Part shown: positions 63,491 through 64,000 of the stretch, one piece after another
Position numbering within the stretch: position 1 is the stretch's first letter
Layout: each line of letters begins with the position of its first letter
DNA from: Budorcas taxicolor
Taxonomy: Eukaryota; Chordata; Mammalia; Artiodactyla; Bovidae
DNA: 64,000 nt
Assembly: GCF_023091745.1 (NCBI RefSeq)
Contig: NC_068913.1
Span: forward strand, 33,176,501 to 33,240,500
Reading direction: 5' to 3'
Notes under the pieces: model-generated
Database searches by the model: none
Seen by the model: only the letters and a program-made list of their open reading frames with translations
Told to the model about the DNA's origin: nothing
Made by a program: the position numbers and the translations under genes

Positions 63491-64000
63491 GTTCAGTTCA
63501 GTTCAGTTCAGTCGCTCAGTCGTGTCCAACTCTTTGCGACCCCATGAACCGCAGCACGCCAGGCCTCGCTGTCCATCACCAACTCCCAGAGTTCACCCAA
63601 AACCATGTCCATTGAGTCGGTGATGCCATCCAACCATCTCATCCTCTGTCGTCCCCTTCTCCTCCTGCCCCCAATCCCTCCCAGCATCAGGGTCTTTTCC
63701 AATGAGTCAGCTCTTCGCATCAGGTGGCCAAAGGATTGGAGTTTCAGCTTCAATATCAGTCCTTCCAATGAACACCCAGGACTGATTTCCTTTAGGATGG
63801 ACTGGCTGGATCTCCTTGCAGTCCAAGGGACTCTCAAGAGTCTTCTCCAACACCACAGTTCAAAAGCATCAATTCTTCGGCGCTCAGCTTTCCTCACAGT
63901 CCAACTCTCACATCCATACATGATTACTGGAAAAATCATAGCCTTGACTAGATGGACCTTTGTTGGCAAAGTGATGTCTCTGCTTTTTAATATGCTGTCT
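63491..64000 (-). mobile_element. BovB LINE 3' part, runs off the window
   Basis: Antisense; three tail repeats at 63491-63510, then C-terminal RT. The minus-strand frame is open from the window edge region (63969) to the natural stop near 63508. The 5' extent is unknown because the window ends. Confidence 0.93.

Overview
The window is nuclear DNA of a ruminant, almost certainly a bovid. The evidence is its interspersed repeats: BovB (RTE-type) LINEs in at least thirteen pieces, Bov-tA and BOV-A2 SINEs with their typical CAG tails, and CHR-2-type tRNA-derived SINEs. These lie over older mammalian layers of L1, L2, MIR, MER5-type MITEs, Tigger1 and one MaLR LTR. No species can be assigned. BovB alone covers roughly 10.7 kb and the ruminant SINEs about 4.6 kb, by my own coordinate count. 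I recognise no intact host protein-coding gene. Nearly all longer open frames are BovB or SINE sequence, or chance.

Layout. 0-7 kb: an antisense BovB 3' piece, old L1 and MIR relics, and unassigned sequence. 7.2-13.5 kb: a near-perfect inverted duplication carrying a SINE (7382-7916), then a long but broken BovB copy (8237-11069) and a second BovB fragment (12482-13538). 13.5-18 kb: AT-rich sequence with a possible hAT transposase relic, then a nearly full-length antisense Tigger1 (15274-17952) into which three SINEs have inserted. 18-37 kb: mostly low-repeat sequence with scattered MIR, L2 and MER5 relics. It includes a TATA box plus a possible splice donor at 21.85-22.12 kb.

38.4-44.5 kb: the most unusual part. 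Four diverged direct units, about 1.65 kb when complete, each carry a private head followed by the 3' end of an L1 (end of ORF2, 3' UTR, A-tail). Each head has a CTCF-like motif in the same place and orientation. Units 1 and 2 are interrupted by younger SINE and BovB insertions. It looks like a decayed, CpG-rich macrosatellite-like array.

44.7-50 kb: a MaLR LTR, a truncated BovB, an L1 tail, an old repeat carrying nested BOV-A2, BovB and Bov-tA insertions, and a Tigger1-derived MITE carrying two SINEs. 50-57 kb: old L1, a CHR-2 SINE, an antisense younger L1 tail, a SINE-microsatellite-SINE hairpin, and an AT-rich stretch with a possible terminal coding exon (57258-57472). 57.6-64 kb: a cluster of BovB pieces, mostly antisense, one pair tail to tail.

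The features do not work as a pathway. They record repeated retrotransposition, with target-site duplications giving relative insertion order. The best candidates for undescribed biology are the L1-tail/CTCF-like array and the SINE inverted duplication.
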